DNA of 38,990 nucleotides. Origin: a virus. Location: positions 1 to 38,990 of the IMG/VR virus record IMGVR_UViG_3300028563_000002. One strand, written 5' to 3'. Positions 15,786-24,630 of this stretch are shown one piece after another (the first letter of the stretch is position 1; each line of letters starts with the position of its first letter). A model generated the notes under the pieces. That model was given only the letters and a program-made list of their open reading frames with translations. It searched no databases and was not told the origin of the DNA. The position numbers were made by a program, and so were the translations under genes.

Positions 15786-18326
15786 ATGACAGGATTCCAA
15801 CAAGTAATGATCGGCGGATTTCCTGGAGGTGGTTTAACACAGGATAGAAAGCCGGCTTTATTAGCCAATGAAGCTTTTTCCGATCTCGAAAACGCCTATG
15901 TGTTCCGAGAAAGGACAAAGAAAAGAGATGGTGAAGTCCCGATGGGTCGGCTTAGCCGCTTGTTTACTGCCGCTTCCTTAGGCAATAGCGGGGCATCTCC
16001 TTGGACATTCAATATTTATACCCTTCTTACCATCACTCCTGAGCCTAATGCAGAAATCAACCCTGGAAGCGTCAGTATTTCGATAGCTACCTTAGCTACC
16101 CCTTTTGTTGATGCGGGCAATGGAACGCTTACAAATGCGACCCCTGGCAATTCTGGGACTATTAACTACATGACTGGGTCTGTGACATTAACGACGACAG
16201 TTGGCGCAGGTCACGCCTCTACAATCACATTCTCTTATTTCCCAGGTCTTCCCGTTATGGGAATTCTAAGACGAGAAGTTGCAACCATTGGGATAGATGC
16301 TACTGTTTGGTTTGATACTAAATATGCTTATCAATACATAAATGGGTTCCAAGAACTTGTTCCAGGCACAACCTGGACAGGAACAAACACAGACTTCTTT
16401 TGGGAGGCAAATTTTCAAGGTGCAACTCCTGATTTAAGATATTTCTTTGTCACAAACAATAATTTAGATTTGGTCGCTCCTTCATATGATCCCATTCGAT
16501 ATTATAACAATACAACCTGGATAGATTTACAGCCTTTGGTCACAGCTACAGTCACTTTGTGGCAAGCTCAGATTTTAATCCCTTATTATGGCCGCTTACT
16601 TGCGCTTAATACATGGGAAGGGTTAACGGCTGGAACATACGCGGGAGCAACAAATTTCTTTGCTAGATGTCGATTTAGTCAGATTGGCGATCCCACCGAT
16701 CAAACCAATGGTTGGAGATCGGATATATTTGGTCGCGGAGGATTTATTGATGCTCCTACTAACGAGGCAATAGTCAGCGCAGCATTTTTTAGGAATACAT
16801 TAATTGTATTTTTTGAATATTCTACCTGGCAACTACGTTACATTGGAGAATATGGACTTCCTTTTATTTTCGAACGAATTTCTTCCGACTTTGGCGCCGT
16901 TAGTGCTTATAGTCCTATTGTATTTGACCAGGGGGTAATGGCTGTTAGCGACCGTGGGGTTATTCAAGCCGCTGCTAATGGTGTAACTCGTCTCGATGAT
17001 CAAATCCCTGAGCAAGTATTTAGTTTTGAAATCCAAAATAATGCCCCGAATTTCGTGCATGGTATTAGAGATTTTGAAAAAGAACTTGTTTACTGGAACT
17101 ATGTAGACACGTCGAATTCCTCAACTAACCAATCTTATCCAAACACTGTCCTTGTATTCAACTACCGCAATAATACCTGGGCAAAATTTCGAGACACGAT
17201 CACATGCTTTGGCCCTGCTCAATTCCAATTTGGAATTACCTGGGACAGTCTAACAACATTCTGGGAAAGCAATGTTAGCTGGGATAACGTTGATGATCAA
17301 CAATATGTAGATTATATCACCTCAGGGAATCAACAAGGCTTCATTAATATCTATAATAACCCAGATGCTGAAACACCGCAGCCTGTGACAACTCTTTATG
17401 CTCCCACTTTAGCAATTACAGCTGTTAATTTTGGCGTGACACCTGCTCAGATAACAATTCCAAGTCATAATCTAGCTAACTCTGAAATAATATACATCCA
17501 AGGTATGCTTTGGACAGGTATTGACCCAGGATTAAATAATATGATTTATAATGTGACCGTTGTAGATGCAAACACGATCACTTTAAGTATTTGGAATTTT
17601 AATTCTCAGAGCTACGATGCTGTTAACATAACATCTAGTGCGGTTTATATTGGTGGAGGAAGAGTCACATTATTCCCTAAAATGAATATCCAAGGAAAAG
17701 ATTTCAATCCATTCCAATCAGAAGGAAAGCAATTCAAACTTTCCTATATTGATTTTCAGATGGATGCCAATATTGAATCGCCCGCGATCGCTGCCACGAC
17801 CATACAACTTTTTGTAAATTCTTATTTGGGAGAACAGGCCAATCTATTGGCTACAAATGACTCTCTAATTAACTCGGCCTTAAACAATTCATCTCAAAAT
17901 TCTCGTTTTATAACGAATGCGACACAATCAAATCCTTGCCAAATCACTAGCCCTAACCATAGCTTAATTCCTGGGACTTTGATTTATATTGGCAACGTTG
18001 AAGGAATGACCCAGCTCAATTCAGCTATCTATTCTATCACTGTTGTGGATGCAAACAACTTTACGCTGGACAATACGGATTCAACTGGGTTCAGCGCGTA
18101 TATTAAGGGCGGTGTATGGAATACAAGCCCCGTCAACGGTCAAACCTATATTCCTGGCTCACAATATGCCTGGTATCGCTTCTATAGCACTCAATTCGGG
18201 CAATATCTGCGAGTAGGTCTGACTTATGATGATAATCTAATGAATCAACTGGCAACGCATCAAACTCCCATGGAACTGAACGCGATGAATCTATGGTTTA
18301 GACCAGGTGGAAGATTAATTAACTGA
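15786..18326 (+). CDS. Large tail protein with FCCH-like beta modules (846 aa)
   Basis: The largest protein of the phage, starting MTGFQQVMIGGFPGGGLTQD directly after the preceding stop. It is all-beta by appearance and resembles long tail-hub/stabilisation proteins of podoviruses. Two related modules lie in the C-terminal third: about residues 540-625 (ITIPSHNLANSEIIYIQG ... VTVVDANTITL) and 705-780 (ITNATQSNPCQI ... TVVDANNFTLDN ... GFSAYIKGG), both of the type also inserted in the connector at 13523. The exact role in the tail is inferred. Iteron array C starts at the base after its stop. Confidence 0.72.
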   Translation: MTGFQQVMIGGFPGGGLTQDRKPALLANEAFSDLENAYVFRERTKKRDGEVPMGRLSRLFTAASLGNSGASPWTFNIYTLLTITPEPNAEINPGSVSISIATLATPFVDAGNGTLTNATPGNSGTINYMTGSVTLTTTVGAGHASTITFSYFPGLPVMGILRREVATIGIDATVWFDTKYAYQYINGFQELVPGTTWTGTNTDFFWEANFQGATPDLRYFFVTNNNLDLVAPSYDPIRYYNNTTWIDLQPLVTATVTLWQAQILIPYYGRLLALNTWEGLTAGTYAGATNFFARCRFSQIGDPTDQTNGWRSDIFGRGGFIDAPTNEAIVSAAFFRNTLIVFFEYSTWQLRYIGEYGLPFIFERISSDFGAVSAYSPIVFDQGVMAVSDRGVIQAAANGVTRLDDQIPEQVFSFEIQNNAPNFVHGIRDFEKELVYWNYVDTSNSSTNQSYPNTVLVFNYRNNTWAKFRDTITCFGPAQFQFGITWDSLTTFWESNVSWDNVDDQQYVDYITSGNQQGFINIYNNPDAETPQPVTTLYAPTLAITAVNFGVTPAQITIPSHNLANSEIIYIQGMLWTGIDPGLNNMIYNVTVVDANTITLSIWNFNSQSYDAVNITSSAVYIGGGRVTLFPKMNIQGKDFNPFQSEGKQFKLSYIDFQMDANIESPAIAATTIQLFVNSYLGEQANLLATNDSLINSALNNSSQNSRFITNATQSNPCQITSPNHSLIPGTLIYIGNVEGMTQLNSAIYSITVVDANNFTLDNTDSTGFSAYIKGGVWNTSPVNGQTYIPGSQYAWYRFYSTQFGQYLRVGLTYDDNLMNQLATHQTPMELNAMNLWFRPGGRLIN

Positions 18327-18370
18327 TATATGTACCGTATATATCAAACATATAAGAGATATATAGAATG
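18327..18370 (+). repeat. 11-bp TATAT iteron array C (before a tail gene)
   Basis: Four units start at 18327, 18338, 18349 and 18360 (TATATG, TATATA, CATATA, TATATA) at an exact 11-bp period, filling the whole gap between the large tail gene and the gene at 18368, including its start. They match the arrays at parA and the RHH gene. A partition protein bound here could repress late genes or mark a second centromere site. Confidence 0.8.
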
Positions 18371-18871
18371 ACATTCTCAAGCGATCTAGCCTTAAATACG
18401 AATCAGCTTCCTATCTCATTGGATGTTAATCCGGATGATAAGGATTTTGAAAACATTCTATTGCTTTATTTACGTCGTGTAGCTAATGCGGTAAATACCA
18501 AAGAAAGTGGCTTATTTCTTCTCCAAGAGAACGCTAACTTTGAGCAATGGTATCAGATTGGAAATCCTCAACAGAATCGGAATGCTTACAGAATTACCGC
18601 TGATTTGGTGATGCTAAATGGCGGCAATATTCCGGTGGGGAGCACAAGCATTGTTTTGTCTTCATCGACGCAACCGATGAATATTAATGGATACCTTTAC
18701 CCAGTTCAAGGATTTGGGGGTGCAAAAGACACAACTGGACTTTCTTATTTTTTAAACGACCCGTCCATTTATGTCCGATATAATAGCTCGACAAATACAA
18801 TTATTATTCAAAATAATTCAGGTAACGCTCTGACCTGGTGCGTTTGGGTCATGGAGTACTTAAAAAATTAG
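18368..18871 (+). CDS. Virion structural protein (167 aa)
   Basis: A helical N-terminus (FENILLLYLRRVANAVNTKE) followed by beta-rich sequence with SFSS-like Ser/Thr content and a tail of YNSSTNTIIIQNNSGNALTW. This pattern occurs in small tail or fibre-base proteins next to ejection proteins. The start lies inside the last TATAT iteron, so there is no normal ribosome-binding site beyond AAGAGA. The function is only positional. Confidence 0.62.
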   Translation: MTFSSDLALNTNQLPISLDVNPDDKDFENILLLYLRRVANAVNTKESGLFLLQENANFEQWYQIGNPQQNRNAYRITADLVMLNGGNIPVGSTSIVLSSSTQPMNINGYLYPVQGFGGAKDTTGLSYFLNDPSIYVRYNSSTNTIIIQNNSGNALTWCVWVMEYLKN

Positions 18872-18878
18872 GTGAACT

Positions 18879-19475
18879 ATGCCAAAATTCAGCGAATGGC
18901 TCTTCGGGAGCCCAGATAAATTAAAAAAAGTCGCAACAGGGACAAAAGAGCAACAAGGTTTGCATAATAGCATCCTTGGTCAGGCTATGGGAATGCAAGG
19001 AGCAGGCGGCGGTTATGACCTCGCTCAGAACTACTTTAATAATTTCCTTGGAGATAATCAGCAACAAGCTTTCGATCAATTCTCTCAACCCTATCTTCAG
19101 CAGTTCCAAGAGCAGATGCTTCCCCAGATAGCCGAGAGATTTGCAGGAATGGGAGCATTATCTTCGAGTGGATTTGGTCAATCATTGGGAGGAGCTGCTT
19201 CCGGATTACAATCCCAGCTGGCTCAACTATTCTCACAGCTTCAAAGTCAAGCGGCTGGTCAACAGTACAATCAATACAATCAACTCTCTCAGACAGGACT
19301 TAATTACCAACCTTTTGCTTATCAACAAAAACAAGGCTCTGGAGGCATGTTAGCTCCTCTATTAGGTGGTATTGGAACTGCTATGGGTGGTCCGATTGGA
19401 GCCGCTCTAGGGCAGGGAATCGGCGGAGGGATTAGCAGTCTGTTTAAAGGTTCCCAAGGTGGAGGGATAGGATAA
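18879..19475 (+). CDS. Internal virion / ejection protein 1 (198 aa)
   Basis: Gln/Gly/Ala-rich protein with repeated FSQPYLQQFQEQMLPQIAER-like helices and a Gly-rich amphipathic C-terminus (GGIGTAMGGPIGAALGQGIGG) that could insert into membranes. First of three ejection-type genes in the order seen in P22-like phages, where such proteins leave the head with DNA and build a conduit across the envelope. AGGTGA precedes the ATG. Confidence 0.65.
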   Translation: MPKFSEWLFGSPDKLKKVATGTKEQQGLHNSILGQAMGMQGAGGGYDLAQNYFNNFLGDNQQQAFDQFSQPYLQQFQEQMLPQIAERFAGMGALSSSGFGQSLGGAASGLQSQLAQLFSQLQSQAAGQQYNQYNQLSQTGLNYQPFAYQQKQGSGGMLAPLLGGIGTAMGGPIGAALGQGIGGGISSLFKGSQGGGIG

Positions 19476-19476
19476 C

Positions 19477-20766
19477 ATGGTACAGGTAATCAAAACAGAA
19501 AATCCTCAAGGTAGGCTTTCCGAAATGCTTGGTATGAGTTTAGGTCAAGGCATTGGGAATGGCTTAAATACCTTCTTTGCCAATCGCAGTCTTGAAAGTG
19601 TCTTACAAGACAAATCTTTGGAAGGTGCTCCTCAATCTAAAAAGCTTGAAGCTTTACGCAGCGCATTGAGTCCTTATGGTGAGAAAGGTCAAGAAATCTT
19701 TCAACAGCGCATGCAGATTGATCAGCAAGAAAGAAATGAAACTGAAATGGCGAAGAATGAAGCTCAGCAAGAAGTTCTTAGCCGTGTTGTCACTGGTGAA
19801 AATGTTCCTGCTAAGGATTTAAAAAAGCTTACTCCTGAAAATCAACTAAAAGTTCAAGAATTTCAAAAGAAACGTGAAGGCGGAAAAAGCATACACGATG
19901 CCTTGATAAAAGCAGGTTATCCCGAAGAAACTGCAAAAATTTGGCAAATGCAATATGAAAATGCTCCTGTAGGGGGCCAAACTGACGTTATCAAAAATGC
20001 CAATAATCTTATCAGTCGTTCAAAAGCTGGAAAAGGATTGGGAGCAGAACAACCAACAAGAGAAGAAATTAAACCTAATATTGATATTCCTGGTACAAAT
20101 TTGGGCGCATTAGAATTAGACTTTCCTGAATTGCCAGAACCTATAGGAATGACCCCTTCTGATATTGTTAAACAGAACGAATACAGAGAAAAGACAAACA
20201 TTCCTCTTTATACAGAAGCTGTAGATCGCTTAAATGCCTTGGATGATGAATATAGAGAAGTTAACCATCTAATGGAATTGGATGAAAATCCAGATGCACT
20301 ACCAAGCGGTATTGAACGATGGAACGTTGATTGGGACACTGGAGACTTAAGATTTAAGGCTGCCGCTACTCCTGAAGCACAAGATTATGTAAAAACAATT
20401 GCTCGTATGGCTAGAAGGGCAAAAGACTTTTTCCCTGGACGAGTAACAAACTTTGACTTAGATCAATTTAAGCAAGGTTTTCCTACATTAGCTAATACGC
20501 GAGAAGGAAGAAAAATTATTGCTCAACAACTTGCTTTAGGAAATAGAATTGCTTATCTGAAAGATGAGACATACAAAGCCGCCATGGACCATTATGGTTC
20601 AGGAGCTGACCCAGTATTAATTAAAAAGTATGCAACCGATAACTATCGAAGATTAAAATCTCAACTAGAAGATCAATTGAAACAAGTTAATAATCAAGCT
20701 AGATCAATGGTTAAAGAAGAGACTAATAAACAAACTCGCCCTTCACTGGATGATATTTTTAAATGA
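19477..20766 (+). CDS. Internal virion / ejection protein 2 (429 aa)
   Basis: Starts with SLGQGIGNGLNTFFANRSLES, a pattern I know from internal virion proteins, followed by long charged helices (QQRMQIDQQERNETEMAKNE). The C-terminal half is a helical domain (AQDYVKTIARMARRAKDFFPGR). Its stop overlaps the next gene by ATGA. Likely delivered with DNA; the assignment is from context and composition. Confidence 0.62.
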   Translation: MVQVIKTENPQGRLSEMLGMSLGQGIGNGLNTFFANRSLESVLQDKSLEGAPQSKKLEALRSALSPYGEKGQEIFQQRMQIDQQERNETEMAKNEAQQEVLSRVVTGENVPAKDLKKLTPENQLKVQEFQKKREGGKSIHDALIKAGYPEETAKIWQMQYENAPVGGQTDVIKNANNLISRSKAGKGLGAEQPTREEIKPNIDIPGTNLGALELDFPELPEPIGMTPSDIVKQNEYREKTNIPLYTEAVDRLNALDDEYREVNHLMELDENPDALPSGIERWNVDWDTGDLRFKAAATPEAQDYVKTIARMARRAKDFFPGRVTNFDLDQFKQGFPTLANTREGRKIIAQQLALGNRIAYLKDETYKAAMDHYGSGADPVLIKKYATDNYRRLKSQLEDQLKQVNNQARSMVKEETNKQTRPSLDDIFK

Positions 20767-22568
20767 CCTATCAAGAGAAGTATCAAAAAGCTAAACAAGC
20801 CGGCTATTCCGATGAAGAAATCATGGAGTATTTATCTACGAAAGACCCTACTTTCGAAGATAAGATGGTGAAAGCTCAGGAAGCTGGTTATACGCCTCAA
20901 GAGGTACTTAATCATTTCAACTCGCCTCCAAAGAAAGAAGAATTTAGTACTGGAGACTATGCAGCCGATTTCGGCAAGCAAACAGCTCAAGGCTTTGGAA
21001 TTGGTGCGCTTGGAACCTATGGCGATATTCTTGATTTATTTGGCCTACAATCAAAAGAAATCCTTCCTGGCGAACAAGCTAAGTATAGCCGCGAATTCGA
21101 CATCCTAGAGAAGATGGAACGGGGAGAAGTGCCATCCGCTGGAGAACTCATGGAACTGTCTGGTGATGATGATATAGCTCCAAGATTTTCTCGTTTACCT
21201 TCGTCTCAAGATGTTGAATCTCTAGGTAAGGATTTAGGTCTTGTATCAGAACCTAAAACAGCAGCAGGTCGCTATGGTCGTCGCATTGGTAAAATTGGTG
21301 GGGGAAGCGTTGCGTTTGGTAGCACGGGCATTGTGGCTCCTATCGTAGCAGGTGCAGCAGGACAAACATTGGAAGAAGCGGGAGCTCCTCCTTGGGCACA
21401 AGCCGCAGCTGAAATCATTGCCGCATTAAAGTTTGCTCCAAAGACAAATGTTCCAGTCACTTCAAAAAGCAAAGAAGTAGAGCAAGTCATCAAAGATTTG
21501 AGGAAAGCTGGTTACACAGAGAAAGATATCACTTTAGCGAAAAGCGCTCTTGAAGAAAGAAAGATTCTAAAAAAATATGCGTCACTGACTCCTGAAGCAG
21601 AAAATGCCATTCAGAAAGGAGTTAAAAACAGTGAAGAGTTATTCAAAGAACAAGTTAAAAAGGGGTTGCCAGGATATGCTGAAGGCGGTTTACCATACCT
21701 TGAAAAACAAGCTTCAAACGTTTATCAAACAATGGAGGAATTGGCCTCCAGCGTGCCCATAAAAAATACAGAGCCTGTTAAGAAATCCATAGAGAATGCG
21801 ATTGCTTATCTTGAGAAATACCCTCTTCTGGATGAACAGAAGAAATTTATAGAGTTTATGAAAGATGGGCTCACAAAGCTTGACAAGGCAGATACGGCGG
21901 AATTCTTTACAGGATTCTATCGAAATCTTGGTAAAGCTGGAAATTGGGGCGACCCAAAACAGAAAGAACATCTTCTTGGCTTAGTTAAACAGGGAATCAA
22001 GGATACTTTCAAAGAATCCGGACCAGAAGCAGCCAAATTCGGAAAGTATTTCGATGCTACCAATGAAACTTGGAAGCATTGGCTTAATGCCCGCGATCTC
22101 ATGCAAACCATTGAGAAAGCTCAAAATGTCGATGGCATGAATTTCAAAAAGCTAACTTCTATCCTTAATGATTCGCATAATCACGAACTTGCCAAGAAAG
22201 TTCTGGGTCCTGAGCAAGTGAACAACATTAAGACTATCGCCAATGGTGCACAAGCTATCGAATCCCTATTAAAACAAATCCCCAAAAATGATAAAACCAT
22301 TCAGTCTCTTAAACTCCTTGAAGGAGTGCGTTCTTTATTCACTGGTGACTATAAAACTTTGGGCGCCGTTATTACCATGGATGCAGCTAAAAGACTTTCT
22401 ACAAAGCTTTTAACCGATCCTGACGCACAAAATATAATGAAGCGTATTATCATAGCTGCTAGAAACAATTCCCCTCAGCAAGCGGCTATTCTTGCTCAAG
22501 AACTTGTTAAAAAACATTCCGCTCCAACCAAAGAAGAAGAAGAGCGCCGCCCAAAATCTGCAAAATAA
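20763..22568 (+). CDS. Internal virion / ejection protein 3 (601 aa)
   Basis: Residues 1-60 contain two related helical repeats (KYQKAKQAGYSDEEIMEYLS and KMVKAQEAGYTPQEVLNHF), a short motif often found in internal virion proteins. Around residues 165-215 there is a Gly/Ala-rich hydrophobic segment (GSVAFGSTGIVAPIVAGAAG) that could cross or line a membrane. The rest is helical with a Lys/Glu-rich tail. No lytic transglycosylase or peptidase motif is visible. It is the last rightward virion gene before the leftward RtcB operon, three bases from the convergent stop. Confidence 0.62.
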   Translation: MTYQEKYQKAKQAGYSDEEIMEYLSTKDPTFEDKMVKAQEAGYTPQEVLNHFNSPPKKEEFSTGDYAADFGKQTAQGFGIGALGTYGDILDLFGLQSKEILPGEQAKYSREFDILEKMERGEVPSAGELMELSGDDDIAPRFSRLPSSQDVESLGKDLGLVSEPKTAAGRYGRRIGKIGGGSVAFGSTGIVAPIVAGAAGQTLEEAGAPPWAQAAAEIIAALKFAPKTNVPVTSKSKEVEQVIKDLRKAGYTEKDITLAKSALEERKILKKYASLTPEAENAIQKGVKNSEELFKEQVKKGLPGYAEGGLPYLEKQASNVYQTMEELASSVPIKNTEPVKKSIENAIAYLEKYPLLDEQKKFIEFMKDGLTKLDKADTAEFFTGFYRNLGKAGNWGDPKQKEHLLGLVKQGIKDTFKESGPEAAKFGKYFDATNETWKHWLNARDLMQTIEKAQNVDGMNFKKLTSILNDSHNHELAKKVLGPEQVNNIKTIANGAQAIESLLKQIPKNDKTIQSLKLLEGVRSLFTGDYKTLGAVITMDAAKRLSTKLLTDPDAQNIMKRIIIAARNNSPQQAAILAQELVKKHSAPTKEEEERRPKSAK

Positions 22569-22571
22569 TAA

Positions 22572-22763
22572 TCATTGTTTAATCTCCATAAATACACTAT
22601 TAAAAATATCTTCTCTGCCTTCTTCTTTTAAAGCTTCAGCAAATTTTTCAATTAACTTTTCTAATTCGCTATTATCCTTACCTTTTAAAAATTCTACTTG
22701 ATGAGCTACTGCTAAAGTTTCTAACAACAATTTCTTTTGTTCATCATTTATATATATTTTCAT
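22572..22763 (-). CDS. Small helical protein, last gene of RtcB operon (63 aa)
   Basis: From the ATG at 22763, with AAGGA five bases upstream. The sequence MKIYINDEQKKLLLETLAVA then alternating Glu/Lys helices (NSELEKLIEKFAEALKEEG) suggests a small helical bundle. It starts one base after the RtcB stop, so it is co-transcribed. Not recognised. Longer upstream starts would overlap RtcB and are rejected. Confidence 0.6.
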   Translation of the reverse strand: MKIYINDEQKKLLLETLAVAHQVEFLKGKDNSELEKLIEKFAEALKEEGREDIFNSVFMEIKQ

Positions 22764-22764
22764 T

Positions 22765-23943
22765 TTAATCCTTATAAGGGTCAAAAGTTCTATCATCTGC
22801 CATACACACGCCAATAGGTGTCAATGTATGTAAAATTTTTATTGTCCCCGAATGCGCTTCAAGGACTTCTTCAATTCTTTTGTATGCGTAGGGTGATTCA
22901 TCCAAGTCTCCACCGCGGACTTCGACTCCTCGCTGTTTAATCCAAGCATCGTGCAAGTCTTGTTTAACAAGTCCTTCCGTGAGTTGCTTGCCTGTTTTTC
23001 TGTCTCGCTTTCCTTTGGCTTGAGTTCTTCCAAGAAGACGTCCTGCTCCATGCACAGTGGAGTACAAGGAGGCTCTGGATTCAGGGGATTCAATCCCTTC
23101 CAAGATAACTGATATATCCCCCATAGACCCCCCAACGAAGCCCTTTTGACCAGGAAAAGCAGGTGTCGATCCTTTACGCACGACCCACATATCTTTATCA
23201 AAATGTCTTTCTTTCCATGCAAAGTTGTGGTGATTGTGTATCTCTTCTTTAATAGTAGCCCGAAGTATAGTTGCAACCCTGTTGCAAACCCAGTCTCTTC
23301 CCGCGTAAGCATATTTACCAGCAAGTTCCATGCATCTAAGATACTGGGCTCCAAGGTCCGAATTTTCATCAAGAACGACCGGCTCTGCGTGTACGCCATC
23401 TTTTCCTCCTGCTGCTTTTATGAAATGAGTCGCAATACTATGTCCCAAACCGCGGCTCCCAAAATGAACGCCAATCCAAACCCTATTAAGCTCATCCGTA
23501 AAGATATCCACGTAGTGATTACCGCTTCCGACGGTTCCGAGTTGAAGTCTTGCTTTATCTTTAAGATTTCTGAGAATTTCCAATTCGTTCCACACATGGT
23601 CATCGAAGATACTATGCTCCACTTTTTCGCTATTCTTTCTACCCACTCCAAAGGAGATATGTTTTTGTACTTCATTCATTGTCCTATAGATGTTCGCTTT
23701 AAGTGCTTCCACATCGCAATCGCACAAAACAGCCTTGTTACCGCAGGCAATGTCAAAACCGACGCCATTAACACAGATACGTCCTTCATAAGCAATAACG
23801 CCACCAACGGGCACACTATAACCGATATGGTGGTCAGCCATGAGAGCGCCATACACAGCTTCATATTTCATTGCCTCCTTCATCTGAGCTAATGCTTCTG
23901 GTAGGACTTCACCCCACACAGGAATTTGATCTATTACATTCAT
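22765..23943 (-). CDS. rtcB: RtcB-family RNA ligase
   Basis: A 392-residue protein close to the usual length of about 400. RtcB joins RNA 2',3'-cyclic or 3'-phosphate ends to 5'-OH ends with GTP and Mn2+, healing cleaved tRNAs (family knowledge). The metal and guanylylation residues appear intact: Cys67 in GVGFDIACGN, His143 in GTVGSGNHYVDI, His160 in GVHFGSRGLGH, the EIHNHHN cluster near 236-239, RKGSTPA near 256-262, and the GMP-accepting His298 in STVHGAGRLLG. No archease or RtcA gene is nearby. It overlaps the upstream gene by 35 bases inside a leftward operon with an SPFH protein. In a phage the likely purpose is repair of tRNAs cut by host anticodon nucleases or toxins. Confidence 0.93.
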   Translation of the reverse strand: MNVIDQIPVWGEVLPEALAQMKEAMKYEAVYGALMADHHIGYSVPVGGVIAYEGRICVNGVGFDIACGNKAVLCDCDVEALKANIYRTMNEVQKHISFGVGRKNSEKVEHSIFDDHVWNELEILRNLKDKARLQLGTVGSGNHYVDIFTDELNRVWIGVHFGSRGLGHSIATHFIKAAGGKDGVHAEPVVLDENSDLGAQYLRCMELAGKYAYAGRDWVCNRVATILRATIKEEIHNHHNFAWKERHFDKDMWVVRKGSTPAFPGQKGFVGGSMGDISVILEGIESPESRASLYSTVHGAGRLLGRTQAKGKRDRKTGKQLTEGLVKQDLHDAWIKQRGVEVRGGDLDESPYAYKRIEEVLEAHSGTIKILHTLTPIGVCMADDRTFDPYKD

Positions 23944-24412
23944 TGATATTCCTTAGGTTAAATTCTTCAATACAGCTTAAGTCCCAGATGCAACCACTGG
24001 CGCAATCCCAACCATAATACCAACAACTCTTTTGCGACATACGACATTCCCATAGATATTGAGGAATGAGAATCCCTTGATATTCCTTTTTAATTTCGTT
24101 CCAATTCAATTGGTACGTATCTAACTCCGCATCCCAAGTCCTAGTTTTAGCAGGATATTTTTCAGCCATTTCGAATATTTCTGTTTCTGTTTCCAAGTAA
24201 AGAATCTTTGCGTTCTCTTTTAACTTTACTTCATAAGAAACGACGAGATTTTCAAGATTGTAGCTTTCACCTATACACCACCATTCCCAATCATAAGGGC
24301 CTTCTACACTAAGCCACAGGCCATTTGGCTTAGCCTGCCAGCTTAGTTCCGATTGAGCATATTCTTTCTGTTCAAGAGAAAATTTGTCATTGGTGTAGTG
24401 AATCAATCTCAT
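23909..24412 (-). CDS. Unrecognised WYYGWD protein of RtcB operon (167 aa)
   Basis: An intriguing protein: it begins MRLIHYTNDKFSLEQ, continues with KPNGLWLSVEGPYDWEWW and ends with CWYYGWDCASGCIWD. The His-Tyr-Thr opening, a GLW-S segment 25 residues later, and a later Glu/Gln-containing strand (GILIPQYLW) loosely recall ADP-ribosyltransferase-type folds, which also include the 2'-phosphotransferase Tpt1. That is an inference from motif spacing, not a firm match. The Cys-rich end is unusual. It is coupled to its upstream neighbour by ATGA, and its 3' part overlaps the start of RtcB. Confidence 0.6.
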   Translation of the reverse strand: MRLIHYTNDKFSLEQKEYAQSELSWQAKPNGLWLSVEGPYDWEWWCIGESYNLENLVVSYEVKLKENAKILYLETETEIFEMAEKYPAKTRTWDAELDTYQLNWNEIKKEYQGILIPQYLWECRMSQKSCWYYGWDCASGCIWDLSCIEEFNLRNINECNRSNSCVG

Positions 24413-24630
24413 TCTTCAAAATCTTTCCTTATTTGTTCTACAGATTTTTCAATAGCATATTGATAATGTGTGGAACAATAACCCGCTTTAATTACTTCTG
24501 ATAAACACAGAGTTAAGACTTCTATTGAAGTCTCTATAAATGAAATACCTTCAAGCTCGTCCGGAAATCTAGACATCATAAATTCTACTAATTCACCGGC
24601 TGTTTTTCCTACATTCACAAGTTCGGTCAT
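24409..24630 (-). CDS. Small helical protein in RtcB operon (73 aa)
   Basis: I start at the ATG at 24630, whose ATGA overlaps the SPFH stop; upstream extensions run through the SPFH gene. The protein is helical (TAGELVEFMMSRFPDELEG, then SIEVLTLCLSEVIKAGYCS) and ends in basic/acidic residues. Not recognised. It is coupled at both ends, so likely works with SPFH and the 23909 protein. Confidence 0.6.
   Translation of the reverse strand: MTELVNVGKTAGELVEFMMSRFPDELEGISFIETSIEVLTLCLSEVIKAGYCSTHYQYAIEKSVEQIRKDFEE

Noticed and set aside
23146-23892. Rightward 248-codon open frame antisense to RtcB
   Set aside because: It lies entirely within the intact, motif-complete RtcB gene on the other strand; no RBS and no folded-protein character.
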